A stretch of 64,000 nt of DNA. Source: Blastomussa wellsi (taxonomy: Eukaryota; Cnidaria; Anthozoa; Scleractinia; Plerogyridae). This document shows, in pieces, positions 1-12,134 of the stretch. Made by a program: the position numbers and the translations under genes. Under the pieces are notes generated by a model that saw only the letters and a list, made by a program, of their open reading frames with translations, searched no databases and was not told where the DNA came from. The stretch lies in contig OX393565.1 of assembly GCA_947652115.1 (NCBI GenBank), positions 20,469,048 through 20,533,047 of the forward strand. Reading direction: 5' to 3'. Position 1 is the first letter of the stretch, and each line of letters begins with the position of its first letter.

Positions 1-1010
1 GATACCTCTATTCAACGGCCACCTCTATTAAGCGACCGCGGCCACCTTTTTACTGTCGCTAGTGTATAATTTATATGGTTTTTAACCTCCATTAAGCGAC
101 CAGCAAATTATCTTTCGAAGCGAAATGGTGACAGATGATATAAGGTGATAACTGAAAACAACAAGAAAACAAAAACTGCAATTTAAATGTGCAAACTTTT
201 CACATCCGGCGCGGCCGGCGCTATACAAAGATAACAATAGAATTATTACTGTACGGGAAATCTACAAAAATCCTTGCTCCTCAAGTTTCGATTTTAACCA
301 TCGAATAGCGAACTCGTCTCCTGTGAAATAGTACTCGCATGGAATTTCTAAACCATAGCCGGCCCCTCTGTTTACGCGCTTGCCTTTCACAACAGCTCTT
401 CCTTTGTTTGCCCTCTTGAGAAATTTTGTTAGCCATAGAGCCATAAGCTTGGGAACATGTCCAAGAACTGTTTCGCCATTTAATTCATTTTCGTGGATGC
501 ATTTTTTCTTAGACCTCCCACCTTCTCTTTTCCAGACAATTGCTGCAGCGTTGTGGTCAACCGTGTTAAGTGGTTCTCGCTTCAGTTCATATTCATAGCC
601 GCGCCCAAAACGGCAAACAGCATTGACGGATTATTTTAAATAAATTGCCCGTGAAATATCTTGAGCTATTTTTTTCCCATACTAACTGTTGTTGCAGAAA
701 GGCCTAAGAAACTTGTCAACGATGTTTCGCATATTTTTCTGTACATTATCAACCCGAAGAAAACTGTACTGTGTTAGAGCTGGAATTGTGCATGGACTAG
801 AAATGCACTTGATGTTTTGTTATAATGAATTTTGGATATATCTTCATATATGTTCACTTTTAAAAAGCATTTTGCTATATAGAGTCAATTAAACCATGTT
901 TACTGCCATTCCTATCCAATTTATATTGTACCTCTATTAAGTGGCCAACCTCTATTAAGCGGCCACTTTTCAAAGTCCCGAGGGTGGCCGCTTAATAGAG
1001 GTCGGACTGT
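1..1010. mobile_element. DNA transposon remnant with CCTCTATTAAGCGGCCAC-type inverted ends
   Basis: The left edge (about 1-50) carries two copies of a CCTCTATTAAGCG(G/A)CC motif, and 925-1008 carries the motif twice forward and once inverted, ending in GGTCGGACTGTA. Read outward the terminus is TACAGTCCGACCTCTATTAAG, which resembles pogo/Tigger-type ends in invertebrates; that superfamily call is from memory of the termini. The left end may be cut by the window edge. The interior holds a minus-strand HIRAN-like reading frame but no transposase that I recognise. Confidence 0.55.
262..630 (-). pseudogene. HIRAN-like domain fragment inside the transposon
   Basis: The minus strand is open from 630 to a TAA at 262 (about 122 codons); the only internal Met (442-444) lies late, so this is an exon or a decayed fragment. 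The translation contains LKREPLNTVDHNAAAIVW, then GETVLGHVPKLMA, then a glycine/basic stretch ending GLEIPC. This follows the HIRAN pattern (REP-x-N-x-x-D-x-NA, then G-H/Y-VP). HIRAN domains bind DNA ends in HLTF/Rad5-type proteins. A stop at 631-633 closes the frame upstream. The domain call is by eye; function in this element is unknown. Confidence 0.5.
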
Positions 1011-1019
1011 ATGTCTATT

Positions 1020-2130
1020 CACGTCATCTAATGACTTTTTTAAACCTACATTGAGTCTGCAATATTCATTTCTCTAAAATGTGCAAATCCCTTGATCTTG
1101 AGAAAACTATCTCTTCTTAAACATACCTCGCTCAAAATCACCCCCAAAATATATATAAAAAACAGATTATGTTTTGAATCTAAAATTCACGTTTTGAACA
1201 TAGAAGTTTTGGATTGCTACGAAAAGTGACATTACATGTGCCCAATCCTCTAGAGTGTCATTTGAACCACCCCTTTTCCACAAAGCGGTCTCATCCACAG
1301 CTTTCTCGACTGAAACCCGAACACTCCGGCGGTGGGGTGTGCTCGGCGCTTTGCGCCGGAAAATAGCGCCACTTCGAGACGAGTCTGTTCGCAGGCTAGA
1401 AAGTTATGAACAAACAAATGGTTTTGACTATGTGAACCTCTATTCGTTTTGACTATCCGAACCCCTATTGTTACTAATCTTGTGTCGCAGTATCCGTTGT
1501 TGTTCACGGAAGTACTTTATCACATTTCGAATAAGATAGACTATGAGCAGTCCCTTTTTTCTTAGTCCGTTTCGTGCGGCCATTTTTTCACTTCACGCTC
1601 GACGGACTAAGAAAAAAGGGACTGCTCTTAGTCTAGATCTAAGAGGGCAGATCTTAAAATAGACTCAAATGAGGTTTAAATGTCCCAAGGAAAATATTTA
1701 TTCTTTTTAAACTTATTACAAAAAATCGTCTCTTTTGACTCGGCATGTTGCCTAGTGTATTTACAAACCGATTACAGCGAATTAATTAAATTTGAAATCT
1801 TTTAATGTATTTTGTCACGCTTGAAGAACTTTGCAGTTAACGAAAAGTTTTGACATTTTTTAAAAACTTGTTTTATTTTCCATTTAAAGTCACAAACTAG
1901 TGCTATACATTAAGCATATGTTCAATGTTTATGCTAACTAACTAAAACTAATTTACATTCTCTATTTGAAAACTGTACAAGTTTGTAAAAGAATGCGTGA
2001 TGCGTGACACAACACGAGTACTAAATTAACTACATCCGATCCTCAATGCTCTTTGTTTGGCCTTTGAACTCTTTTTTAAAAATTGTTTATCATCAAATAA
2101 ACTAAAATCCTACAAAATTCCTATATAAAT
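1020..2130. other. No gene seen; short hairpin repeat
   Basis: The stretch is AT-rich with short opposing open frames at 1250-1507 that look fortuitous. The one clear structure is a near-perfect inverted repeat at 1545-1627: arms of about 24 bp starting GAGCAGTCCCTTTTTTCTTA around a short GC-richer loop, a typical small foldback element. A related motif (GCGAGCAGTCTC) occurs near 3608. Confidence 0.5.
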
Positions 2131-2136
2131 GGTAAG

Positions 2137-3009
2137 TTATTTATTTCGTTTGATGGGCTGCACTCTAAGTTTGAGTCCAGCAACTTCTTCCAACGTGGAA
2201 GGAACTGGAAATTCACCGGCGAAAGATTTCGGCGAGTAATTTACGATCACCATTCTTGACTTGTTGAGTCGAAGGCTTGTGTTCAAGTGGTGCGGATCAG
2301 ATGAGTAACGCAGAGACATTTCTCCAACGATACAGAGTCGCGTCTCCATTTTAGAGCCTACTACCATACAGAGATCACTCGAAGGAAGAACCGCAACAGC
2401 GTCTCCGGTTTCCACGTCCAACTGAGCGATAAAACGCGGCAGCAGAACAACAGATGCAGAGAGCGAGCCCAAGCGATCGATGTAGAATATGCCAGTCTTG
2501 CTCTGCGTCCAAAGGTGCTCTCCTAAATCGTCCAACTTCTTCTCCAAATTTCTCATTGCGATCTCTTGCAGAACGCTCTCTGAAGTACTCCAAGCGTCCA
2601 GATGACTCGTCAAAATGTAATTGAGGGAATCTGTTCGATCGCCCAGGATAGCTAGCGTGTACCCAACGCTAGCTCCCGGTATGTTCTTCAGAGGCGTGAA
2701 TAAAACACCCGCTTTGCTTTTGGGATCGATTTTCGTGAGCAGATCTTTCGTGGCGTCGACCCAAGAACGCGCTTTGATGACGGGAAATATTTTGCCGCGG
2801 ACACTTGCAAAATCTTCAATTTGTTCGCGATTTACGTTTAGCGTGCTCGATTTCTGTGTTCCACCGCAAGCACCCTCGCTCTCGGAACGTACAGCACTCG
2901 ATCCATTTGTCACGTCAGACTTCTTAACCGTGAATGTAAACTTCTCATCGGACGGTCCCGATTTGGAGATTCGAGTCTCTTGCGAAGACACCTTGGTTGT
3001 AAACTTCAT
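2137..3009 (-). CDS. DUF1444-like protein, intronless
   Basis: A single open frame of 290 codons runs from ATG at 3007-3009 to TAA at 2137-2139. Residues 1-65 are Ser/Thr- and charge-rich and look disordered. From about residue 110 the sequence follows the DUF1444 pattern: a short strand segment, TDSLNYILTSHLDAWSTSE (cf. the family's 'yVt...L..Wgvse'), a helix with A-x-x-NLEKK, then a strand region SASVVLLPRFI and a 'VAVLPSSDLCMVVG' segment like the family's 'ASRLLLP' and 'vaiPnrD'. DUF1444 proteins are mainly bacterial and their biochemical role is not established. There is no signal peptide or membrane segment. A TATA-like TATTTATAC lies on the minus strand about 75 bp upstream (near 3085), and AATAAA overlaps the stop region. 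The frame is long, balanced in composition and uninterrupted, so I take it as real; the family assignment is by pattern only. Confidence 0.6.
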   Translation of the reverse strand: MKFTTKVSSQETRISKSGPSDEKFTFTVKKSDVTNGSSAVRSESEGACGGTQKSSTLNVNREQIEDFASVRGKIFPVIKARSWVDATKDLLTKIDPKSKAGVLFTPLKNIPGASVGYTLAILGDRTDSLNYILTSHLDAWSTSESVLQEIAMRNLEKKLDDLGEHLWTQSKTGIFYIDRLGSLSASVVLLPRFIAQLDVETGDAVAVLPSSDLCMVVGSKMETRLCIVGEMSLRYSSDPHHLNTSLRLNKSRMVIVNYSPKSFAGEFPVPSTLEEVAGLKLRVQPIKRNK

Positions 3010-3179
3010 GCTCCAAGCGCGCGAGAGAAATCAAAAGCGACTCGATAATCTCAAGGGAAATAGAACAATTCTTAGTATTGTGTATAAATACGCGATAAGA
3101 CCGGATATAAACAGCCCGTCTCCTAATTCAGTAATCATGCGAAACAATGTACGCGAAAAGCGATTGGCTTTGTAGGGTG

Positions 3180-5060
3180 CCCCAAGGAATGTATTTTGGA
3201 CCTCGCCCAGTAAAATGCCAGAAATAACTAACTATAAAAGAGAGTGCATTGTCCATATTTCATTTCATTTGTTTATGCTTGTTAATTACACTGATCTGCT
3301 CAAATTAAAAAGATATTTTATATTTTCCATGTAATTAACAGGTGGCTTGCAACCACTGGAGTATAAAATAAAATACGAAACGTGATAAAAATTTGCTTGA
3401 AGGAACAAGTCCAATAGCGATATTTTAATATGACCTGTTCACCCCTAAATACGTCAGTATAACAGATAATATAGTGAACGTGTAGATCCTAATTTGCGTG
3501 ATTACATTTGATACTGTTGTTCTTTTGTTTCAAAAGGGGAAAATACTAACTCCCGTGTGACAACAACATTTCGGTGCGTTGGTCAAGAGCCTCATTATTG
3601 TTAGACTGCGAGCAGTCTCTATTTTGCTCCAAAATCCGTAACGAAAGCGAAAATTTGCGAGTCGCGAAAATCCGGGAGTCGCGAGTTTCGTGCTCGCGAC
3701 TCTACATTATTGTTGAATGTCTCTTAAAATAACAGGATCTCTTAACAACTGGACCAAAATAATCACAAGTTACTGATAGCGCGTGATTTAATACACAATC
3801 AGAACATAACAGAAAAAAAATAAATAGAATGCCGGCAAAAAGCCAAGCGCATCTCAGAGGGAATCTTGTGTTTCTTCTCAGGGACATTTTCAATTTCCTG
3901 TTTTGCGCACGTTTGCTTATCACAAGCCTCAACATGTTTCACATCATTTTCGAAGGCGTGACAGCTACAATCATGGTAAAAAGTGTTAAAACTAACGCTT
4001 TCGACCAACAGTAGTAGTTGTATTTGAATGAAAACACCTTTTTCATCTGTAGCCACCCCTCCCCCCCCGCCCCAAACAATGTTGCAAAACGCTTTGAGGA
4101 TGTTTATTAGTTTCCAACATTGAAAAAGGGGGAAGGGGAGGGGACCTTTCACGAGGGGAGAGAGGAGAATTAATAAGGTTTGCAATTTTTGTGTCTAAAC
4201 AACTTTTGTCCATGATGGACGCAGCTACAATCAGAGACACATAAAACTTACCAACCTTTTTTCCCTGGGTGTAAATTCGTAATATTCCTCGAGCTCAATC
4301 GAGAGCAACCTTGTTTATTTTCGATTACTTCTTTGGTGTTTTTCAACTTTATAAACCAAAGTTAAATACCGTAACAGTACACCTTCACCGTCTCGTTCTT
4401 AATTTTGTAATTTGAGATGAATTTTATTTTTAATTAATTACTGAAAATTCCTTTTTGGACTAATTAATAAAGTATTATTATTACTGCACTGCGCATCCTT
4501 GCTGCATGGTATTACTTTCCCGTAGCGTTGGTGTATGGTCGAAACATCCTCGGATCTTCCTCGGAAGTCTTCGGGTCGAGTCGGTAGGTCGAGTATTTTC
4601 GGAAATCGCCTGAAAAGCACAACAGTATACGAAAAGCCTCGTATCATTTTCCTTTCCCCATGAGGACAATGTCCACAACTATCCATTTTTTTGCGACGAA
4701 AAATAGTGAACATAACAATCCAAAGCTTTCCGTCAAGTTGGTCGCGCCTCCGCTGTTGCAGACCATGTTATGTCTACCGGTCAACACATCAAATGGGACC
4801 ACTTTGAAGTTTTAGCAAATTTGGGATCGGATCTTCATTTTAAAATTAAATAAACTCTGTTGATCCGGGACTTAAAACCCACACTCAATGAAAATGTTCG
4901 CAGTGAGAAATCGTTTCTTTATTGATTACTGCCAGTTGTTGTATTTGTTTTTGTTAATAATTTATCTGTTTACCTTGTTATCAGTGCCCCGCTTTGTTTT
5001 CAGGTTTAAAATTCGTTATCAGTTTTGTAACCGTGACTTCTGAGGATGTATTTTGCAGCA
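3180..5060. other. No gene seen
   Basis: AT-rich sequence with scattered short open frames in conflicting directions (3702-4240 and 4438-4713) and no recognisable protein. 3600-3705 holds a repeat rich in 'gagtcgcga' motifs. 4059-4075 and 4120-4160 are C/G-rich homopolymer patches. Confidence 0.4.
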
Positions 5061-5071
5061 TACGAAACGTC

Positions 5072-5303
5072 CATTCTCGTCCCAGAGGCCGCGATCCTTT
5101 TGGTCAGCACCAAGGAATCGAGATCTCTGGCCACCCCCAGCTTGTGAGCATGCGCAGAGTACTCGTTCTGTAGTTTACAGCCAATCAGAATTGTCAGATT
5201 CAACAATGAGTCCGTGATTCGCGGACTTCCGGTTTTGGAGACGGCCAGAGGTCGTGATTCTTGGTGCTGACCAAAAGGATCGCGGCCTCTGGGGACGAAG
5301 ATG
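5072..5303. mobile_element. Foldback element, CATTCTCGTCCC family, copy 1
   Basis: A 232-bp element with long inverted arms (left CATTCTCGTCCCAGAGGCCG, right end complementary, starting CATCTTCGTCCCCAGAGG). It is flanked by a perfect 10-bp direct repeat ACGAAACGTC at 5062-5071 and 5304-5313. The 9-10 bp duplication and long TIRs fit a Mutator-like non-autonomous element. The subterminal GGTCAGCACCAAGAA motif is shared with the copy at 17950. Confidence 0.8.
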
Positions 5304-5309
5304 ACGAAA

Positions 5310-8300
5310 CGTCAAGTAAATTAGTTTAATTTTTAGACCATGCGTAGTCTATTTGTAATGTTTGTCACCGCTGTTTGTTTTCTATTCCTTCTTCCGGTCA
5401 AGAAGAATGGACAAACTCCCGGTCTTTCAGTCTGTTGTTCAGGCTTCGAATTGAGATCCACTTTCTTGTGGTTCAGAGCACATGAAATTTCCCTATTTTA
5501 TTTAACTACTAATTCCATATGGCTAAAATTTGACATATCTTTCAATTTTAAAAGGAGACATTTAACTAACCTTATTTTGAAATATGATCACTCAAAAATA
5601 TTTTGCGATTGTGGTTTTCTGCTTTATAGTAATACTGGTCAATACTCAAATTTGTATTTATTCACTTGGAATGATATTGAAATTTGTCATTGTTTGTCAA
5701 GTACGGAACTCGATATTTCCCTCTGCACACCAAAAACGGAAATCGAAAAACTGGAGAAAAACGAAAATCTAAAACCAAGCCGATTGCAAGATGACCGAAA
5801 CAATCTGTCAACAAAAAGTTGCATAAAAACTGAAAATCTAAAGTCAGGTCATTTGATGATCTACGCAGAAACTGAAGTTTGCCGAAGTCTAATGCTATAA
5901 AACAAAACAGCTGGCATGATTCGTCGCCACTTGTTGTTGGTTGGTTGAGCTGTTCGACTCTCACTTCGGTTGGACACTGAAATTATCTTTCAAATCCTTG
6001 CTGTTTATAATTTGGCTACGTAAGTATTATGCCAGGACATTTTTCACAGATTTTAACTGGCCATGGATTTCTTTATTATCTCAACTCTGTTTTTTTGTTT
6101 GTTGTTGGAAAACATAATAATTAACAGGATGCTTTTTCATGTTGATAAGTTGTTTCAATGTCAAGCTCAGAGACTCTCATAAGCCTTATTTTGGAACACT
6201 GAGAGTAAGTATTCACAATGAAGATCGAGCACGTAATTTTCCGCAAAGGAAGTAGGGATGGCGCAGTGGTGACCGCGCTCGCCTCCCACCAATGTGGCCT
6301 GGGTTCGATTCCCGGACGCGGCGTCATATGTGGGTCCTTGCTCCAAGGGTTTTTCCGGGTTCTACGGTTTTCCTCCCTCCACAAACAGTACGTTTTTAAA
6401 ATGAAACAGTACGTTTTTAAAATGTGACTGCTTTTCGCGATGATTTGATTTCTTTGAATTCTACATATCGCCGAAGCGTAATTTTCAATTGCGTCCAGTT
6501 TGAATTTAACTTGGGTTTTTCTTGTTTTCGTTCTATATCGGTTACGAGGGCGATGCCCTTTGAATGTTATCCAGTTTCTTAATCTTGTTTTGTTTCTCAT
6601 GTTGACAGGTAGTTTTACTACATACCTCAGAGACTCCCAGAAGCCTAATATTGGATCAGAAACATTGATTTTTTGCAGTTGCCCGATACAATAATTTTAT
6701 TTTAACAATTCTACATGTTGCAGCTGCTGGTTGTCGCAACGTTATCCTGGTGGGGAGTGGTGTGTGTGTGTGTGTGTGTTGGGGGGGGGGGGGGAGCGGG
6801 AGTGGAGAAGCGGGAGGGGACCGCCATATGAATGAGTCAGGAATGCTCGTCGTCTCGCTTACGGGCGTAAATTACGGATTTTGATATGGCGTGGGGTGTT
6901 CAATGTACCAATATTTTAATCGTCGAGGTCTCGTTTAGCATTGCACGTAGACACTGGTCTCCTTCAGGTGTTTAATTTAAATTTTCAGACAAAGAAATCC
7001 CGTCCCTTTTATATGCGAGTGTTTCTCCCCCCCTCAAGAAGCGAAATTTTCAATGGAAGCTATGAGCTAACAACAGTTTTGCTAAGATCGTGATTTTTTT
7101 TAAATTATTCATTTGTATTAAGCGAAAAGACGAGCAATAACAATTTCATTTGACATTTTCGACAAGAAAGAAATTCTACCGAGTATTTCCTGTAAGTGCC
7201 ATAGCAAGGATGTTGTGTAATTTCCCCCAGAATGTCCTGGCCTAGTCAGGAATGGAATACTAATGTAGTGCATAAGGAACGCACGCATTATAGCATAGAT
7301 ACTTTCTGATCATTTAAGCCACAATCTTCATACTGTACAGCTTATTTGGAATTTAGTGCCACTATTTCGTGAAATGTTCTTTTAAAGAAACCGAGAACAA
7401 GTTGTTTTGTTTTTAATTACGTTCTGGTTATAACAGCGTTGCCGTGAACTATTAATTTTCATGTACGCACAACCGCAAAAACTGACCCCAAGGCGAAGCT
7501 ATGAATTGTTATGTCTGTACGGTATGCTGGTTTTCACTGTCACGCTATCAAAAACTAAATTCGAAGCAATTCAACTACAGGAGCTAAGAATTTCAGGCAA
7601 TGTAGATGATAGATAAATAACCAATTTCTCCAAGTCTCACGCGTGAGCGGTATGCCGTTCGTGATTTATTTGCCGAAACTTTCTACGCAAATTTACAAAG
7701 CTCAGTATGGAGACGCCATATTTGTGTCCTTCCGTGGGGCACAAATATGGCCGCCGTGATGCACGCAAAACCATCTGGAATCCAATTGTGCTATAATAGC
7801 GACTACTTTTGGCTCATGAGCTATTATACTTAAACATAAACACCATTTATTATGTCTGAAATGTTCAAACTGCTGAAAATCGAAATGATAGGCTTTTTCT
7901 AAACAAAACGGCTTTGTCAGGGCACTCAGCTTGATGTCACTTGCGGCGCAGAACTCAAATATTCAAGATGTTTTATTTTCAAAACGAAGGGCACAATCAA
8001 GCTGAAATTTTGCAAAAAGCTTTACTTTTAGTTCATCTTACACTTAGTGGCAATGAAAATGTAACAGGCCTAGCGAATTTTGATATCAGAATTTTGTGAC
8101 GTCACATGAAAACCAAGAATACGCGATTGCTTCTCTGTAAACTTGAGTACTTTGGTAAATTTTGCGAGTAAATCTCTGTATTTGACCACGCTAGTTCACG
8201 ACCTAAGCTTCGACATTCAGTTACACTTTAAAGAATACACATTCTCTTTAAAGAACAATTGCTTCCTTAAAAAAGCGCAAAACTTGACCAACCACATTTT

Positions 8301-8337
8301 TATTTCTCGATCACGGTTTTTCAAGTTTCATAGCTCC
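5310..8337. other. No convincing gene; simple repeats and a SINE
   Basis: An open frame at 5340-5900 (186 codons) starts with a hydrophobic segment, but it is AT-driven, has no family resemblance and is not called. 6759-6794 is a (GT)n tract followed by a run of G. A tRNA-derived SINE sits at 6246-6427 (listed separately). Sequence from 6800 to 8330 shows no feature I recognise. Confidence 0.4.
6246..6427 (+). repeat. tRNA-derived SINE
   Basis: The head has an A-box-like GGCGCAGTGGTGACCGCGCTCG and a clear B box GGTTCGATTCCC at 6301-6312, spaced as in a tRNA promoter. It is followed by a body beginning TGGGTCCTTGCTCC and a short tail with a duplicated ACGTTTTTAAAATG unit. A shorter relative with a similar head lies at 31290-31345. 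It is not a functional tRNA gene: no acceptor stem pairs. Confidence 0.7.
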
Positions 8338-8340
8338 TAA

Positions 8341-8737
8341 GGCTACGTCCACCCTAATCCGGATAAATTTGAAAACGCAACTTTTTTTCTCCGGATCGGC
8401 CTTCCGTCCACACTAAAACGGCGTTTTCGGTCACCGAAAACGGAACTTTTTGAAAACGCTCTCCAAGGTGGATAAATTTGAAAACGCTGGCTAGGTGTAT
8501 TAGTGTGGACGGCGAAAACGGAACTTTTTGAAAACGCTGGCATCAAAACAATCGAATAACGTTGCTCGCTCGATGTGGGCATGTTATAGCATGTATTAAG
8601 CGTTTCTTGCGAGATAGCGTTTCAAAATCGATGGCGAAACAATTTGAAAACGGTATAATGTGGACAAAAAACATTTTATCTCCTTTCGAGGCGAAAACGC
8701 CGTTTTCAAATTTATCCGGCTTAGTGTGGACGTAACC
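8341..8737. mobile_element. MITE with TAA target duplication (Harbinger-like)
   Basis: The ends are inverted: left GGCTACGTCCACCCTAATCC and right complement GGTTACGTCCACACTAAGCC. TAA lies on both sides (8338-8340 and 8738-8740). Internal copies of GATAAATTTGAAAACG recur in both orientations. A 3-bp TWA duplication fits PIF/Harbinger-type MITEs. No coding content. Confidence 0.75.
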
Positions 8738-8740
8738 TAA

Positions 8741-10030
8741 GGTAATTAAAGCCATGTACCATGTACCCATGTACAGTCCTCACGCATGAAAACCGAAGAT
8801 CAAGGAATCTGAATATTGCACCAGCGGAAACTGAAATCGGAAAACTAAATGTTGCAGAAAAACGGAAGGTTTAAACCGTAACGATGTTTGAAAACAGTCT
8901 TTATAGTTCTTTACTCATTGTTATGCAGTTGTTTCACCTGTCACTTTCCTTTAATTAAGATCATACTGATCGTAAGCAATCAAAGTAAAAAACAACATTC
9001 ACGAGGTACAGTTTACTCCAATTTAGAGCATTATTTTCCGAATTGAATCGAATCGAATGCTTTCTGTTTTCTTCTGACTGAAACACGTTTAAAGAGAGGG
9101 GTTAAAAAAATATTCATTGAGTTTAGATATCAACCTCTGGTTCAGGTGTAAATCATACCAGCGTGTGAACCATACCAGAGTTCATGGGTCTACTTGTTAA
9201 GCTATCAGACCAGCTCCTATGAGCTTTTTCTTTTGAAAGAAAACTGTACATGAATTTCAGTGCCACCTTAAACTACTTTAATGACCCATAAGCCGTGATA
9301 CAGAGCCAGAAAACACGATTTCCGGCAGTGCAATTATGCGTGAATGTGTGTCAACGTTTGCTAGCTGTCCTATTTCGTTTTCAAACTATAATTATAAGAT
9401 TTTAATTTATATTAGTTTAGTCGTTACTTTCTAGTTCTCTGCCATTGTAGCTTGAGAGAGTATAGCAGAAACTCTGTTGAGAGAGATCGGAGTTGAATGA
9501 CGTTTTTGATCGTAAAAAATGCGTCAACGAGAACGTCGCTAAACAAAAGACTTAATGAGCAGTACAATAGCTCTGCACGTGCGTTATACATCTTTGTACA
9601 TTTCTTTGCCGTCCTCTGCAAAACAACAACGTGAAATGACCAATTTCTGAGTACTTTGGAGAACGTGAACGTCGACGGCTGTTTGAAAAGAAACGCCGTT
9701 CTTGTATTTTCTTCAAGAACTACGTTTGGAAGCGATAGATGCACCAAATGCATCAAGGTAATTGCGAGATTCGTGTGCAAACTATAAATTCATTTTTAAG
9801 CAGGCGGCGTCCTAGCCGTCGCCGTCGTCATTGCTTAAGCTCCCTAATATCGTGTGGCGGCCTTAACGATCCGGGCAATTTTTGTGTTCTTTATATACGT
9901 GGGCTTTAAAACCTACAGGGAAAGGGATAAGTGCAATCACTAAAACAAGATGAAAGGTACCACCGATATTTTGGCAGTTAGATACAAATAAAATTTCAGT
10001 TAGATACAAGAAAAGCTTTATCATTTCTCC
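8741..10030. other. No gene seen upstream of the TPR-CHAT locus
   Basis: AT-rich sequence without recognisable coding or repeat structure. A minus-strand frame at 9424-9780 (118 codons) has no family resemblance and no supporting splice or promoter signal. The promoter of the TPR-CHAT gene would lie here but I see no TATA box I would stand behind. Confidence 0.35.
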
Positions 10031-11068
10031 CTTCTAGGTGTGTAGTTGACTAGGGGAAAGAAAATTCTTCGTCGTGATCAGTGGTGATATATATCAATCA
10101 GAAATGGCGGAAAACAATTCTAATCTCATAGAGCATCACGAGCAATGCCTGTGCAATGCCAAAGACGTTGGAGACAAAGTCGAAGAAGGACGTGCATATG
10201 GAAATCTTGGCCTGGCTTACAGCAGTCTCGGTGATTTTAAACAAGCCGTTGAGTACCACAAGCAAGCCTTAAGCATTGCCAAGGGCGTGTATATGAAAAT
10301 CTTGGCCTTGCTTACAGCGGTCTCGGCGATTTTAACCAAGCCATTGAGTATCACAAGCTAAATTTAAGCCTTGCCAGAGAACTCGGGGACAGGGTGGTTG
10401 AAGGACGTGCCTATGGAAATCTTGGCCTTGCTTACAGCCGCCTCTGTGATTTCAAACAAGCTACTGAGTACCACACGCAAGAATTAAACATTGCCAAAGA
10501 ATTAATGGACAGAGCGATGGAAGGACGGGCCTATGGAAACCTTGGCCTTACTTGTAGACGTCTCAGTGATTTTAAACAAGCCATTGAGAATCAACAGCAC
10601 GATTTGAGCATTGCCAGAGAAGTCGGGGACAGAGCAGAAGAAGGACGAGCCTATGGTAATCTTGGCCTTGTTTATAACAGTCTCGGTGATTTTAAACAAG
10701 CCATCGAGTACCACAACCAGCATCTTGCCATTGCCAAGGAAATCGGTGACAGGGCCGAAGAAGGACGCGCATATGAAAATCTTGTAGGTTACAGAGGTCT
10801 CGGTGAGCTTAAAGAAGCCATTGTGTACCACAAGCGTGATTTAGGCTTTGCCCTAAAAGTTGGAGACAGGGTTGAAGAAGGACGTACCTATGGAAACCTT
10901 GGCCTTTGTTACAGCAGTCTTGGCCAATTTAAACAAGCCATCGAATACCACATGCAAGCTTTAAGCATGCAATCTTTAAGCAACGCAGGGCTGAAGAAGG
11001 ATGTGTCTATGGCAATCTTGGCGTGACTCACAGTAGTCGCGGCGATTTTAAACAAGCCATTGAGTACC

Positions 11069-12134
11069 TAGCCTGCGTGCAGCCGTCTCCTATTTCCTAA
11101 AGCGGAAAAGTGACGTCTGCGAAGCGGCGTCGCTAATCGTGTTCCAGTATCCTGCTGTCCGAGATTAAATTTAGCATAAATTATAGCTTTAATTCAAGAA
11201 TTTCGCTCAATCAAATAGAATCAATTTAGAGAGCTTAAGCAATAGAAATAAAACAGGAAAACAGTACTAGCAAAGACAGTGAGTAGCAAAACATATCATG
11301 ATCTGCCAAGTGTCAAAACAAATTTACAGGGTTAAAGAAATGGTGAAGACCTGTGACCTCAGCTAGATATTTTCTAAATTACTGACTCGGACGGTACTGT
11401 TTGAGTTGAAGTTCCCCCTAATTACACAGAATATAACAAGCATTCAAAAAAACACAAAGCGAAATAGCTCGAAAACGAGTTTGATCTGAGACAAATGTCA
11501 GGAACCGCAGGAGTTATATACGGCAGCCTGTCAACTCCTTTAGTAACTTTTTAGTGCACGATTACGAAAGTGATTCATCCAAAAGTACTCGCCCTTCGAG
11601 GAGTCCACACTGTTTATTCCAAGTGTTTGGAACTCCTTATTCACTAGCAGCTCAGCCTTGAAAGATTTATAACCGCTTTCACGTAAGATTTCGTCTTAGA
11701 TCTTTCATAATAATCCCCGCGGGTCACTTCCGTAGCTTTCCAACGCATCGGTTGCTTGATACAGAGGGATCTTGGGTATACGGCAAACTGTACAGAGCGG
11801 ACTTTGTTACTTTGAAATTCTCCTCTACCTTGAACCAGACTTCTATAGTTGTGATTCACAACAAGCGAAGTAAACTGCACAAAATCACTCGTGAGTTACG
11901 GTTAATGTTTTCCTCTTGCATGTTAATGAAAACACAACGCATAATTATGTTGAGTATTTTACGATGACAGGCCAATCAGGGTTGATTCTAACAATGCCTA
12001 CTGTCAAAGCAACCAATGAGAGAACGGTCCCCAGATTCTGGAGAAACAGCAGGATACTGGAACACGATTAACGACGCCGTTTCGCAGACGTCACTTTTCC
12101 GCTTTAGGAAATAGGAGACGGTTGCACACAGGCT
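11069..12134. mobile_element. Foldback/Mutator-like transposon inside a TPR repeat
   Basis: The left end (11069-11155, AGCCTGCGTGCAGCCGTCTC...) and right end (12047-12134) are inverted copies about 85 bp long. A 10-bp duplication ATTGAGTACC flanks the insert (11059-11068 and 12135-12144). Removing the insert and one copy rejoins a perfect TPR segment (…KQA-IEYHEQD…), which fixes the boundaries. No transposase is visible inside; the interior is AT-rich. TIR length and duplication size fit a non-autonomous Mutator-like element. Confidence 0.85.

Noticed and set aside
2621..3175. Plus-strand 184-codon frame
   Set aside because: Antisense to the DUF1444-like gene, whose frame is longer and matches a family pattern.
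3702..4240. Minus-strand frames of 65-128 codons
   Set aside because: They overlap each other in different frames, include homopolymer C/G tracts and show no family resemblance.
5340..5900. 186-codon plus-strand frame with a hydrophobic start
   Set aside because: AT-driven composition, no domain and no promoter or splice support.
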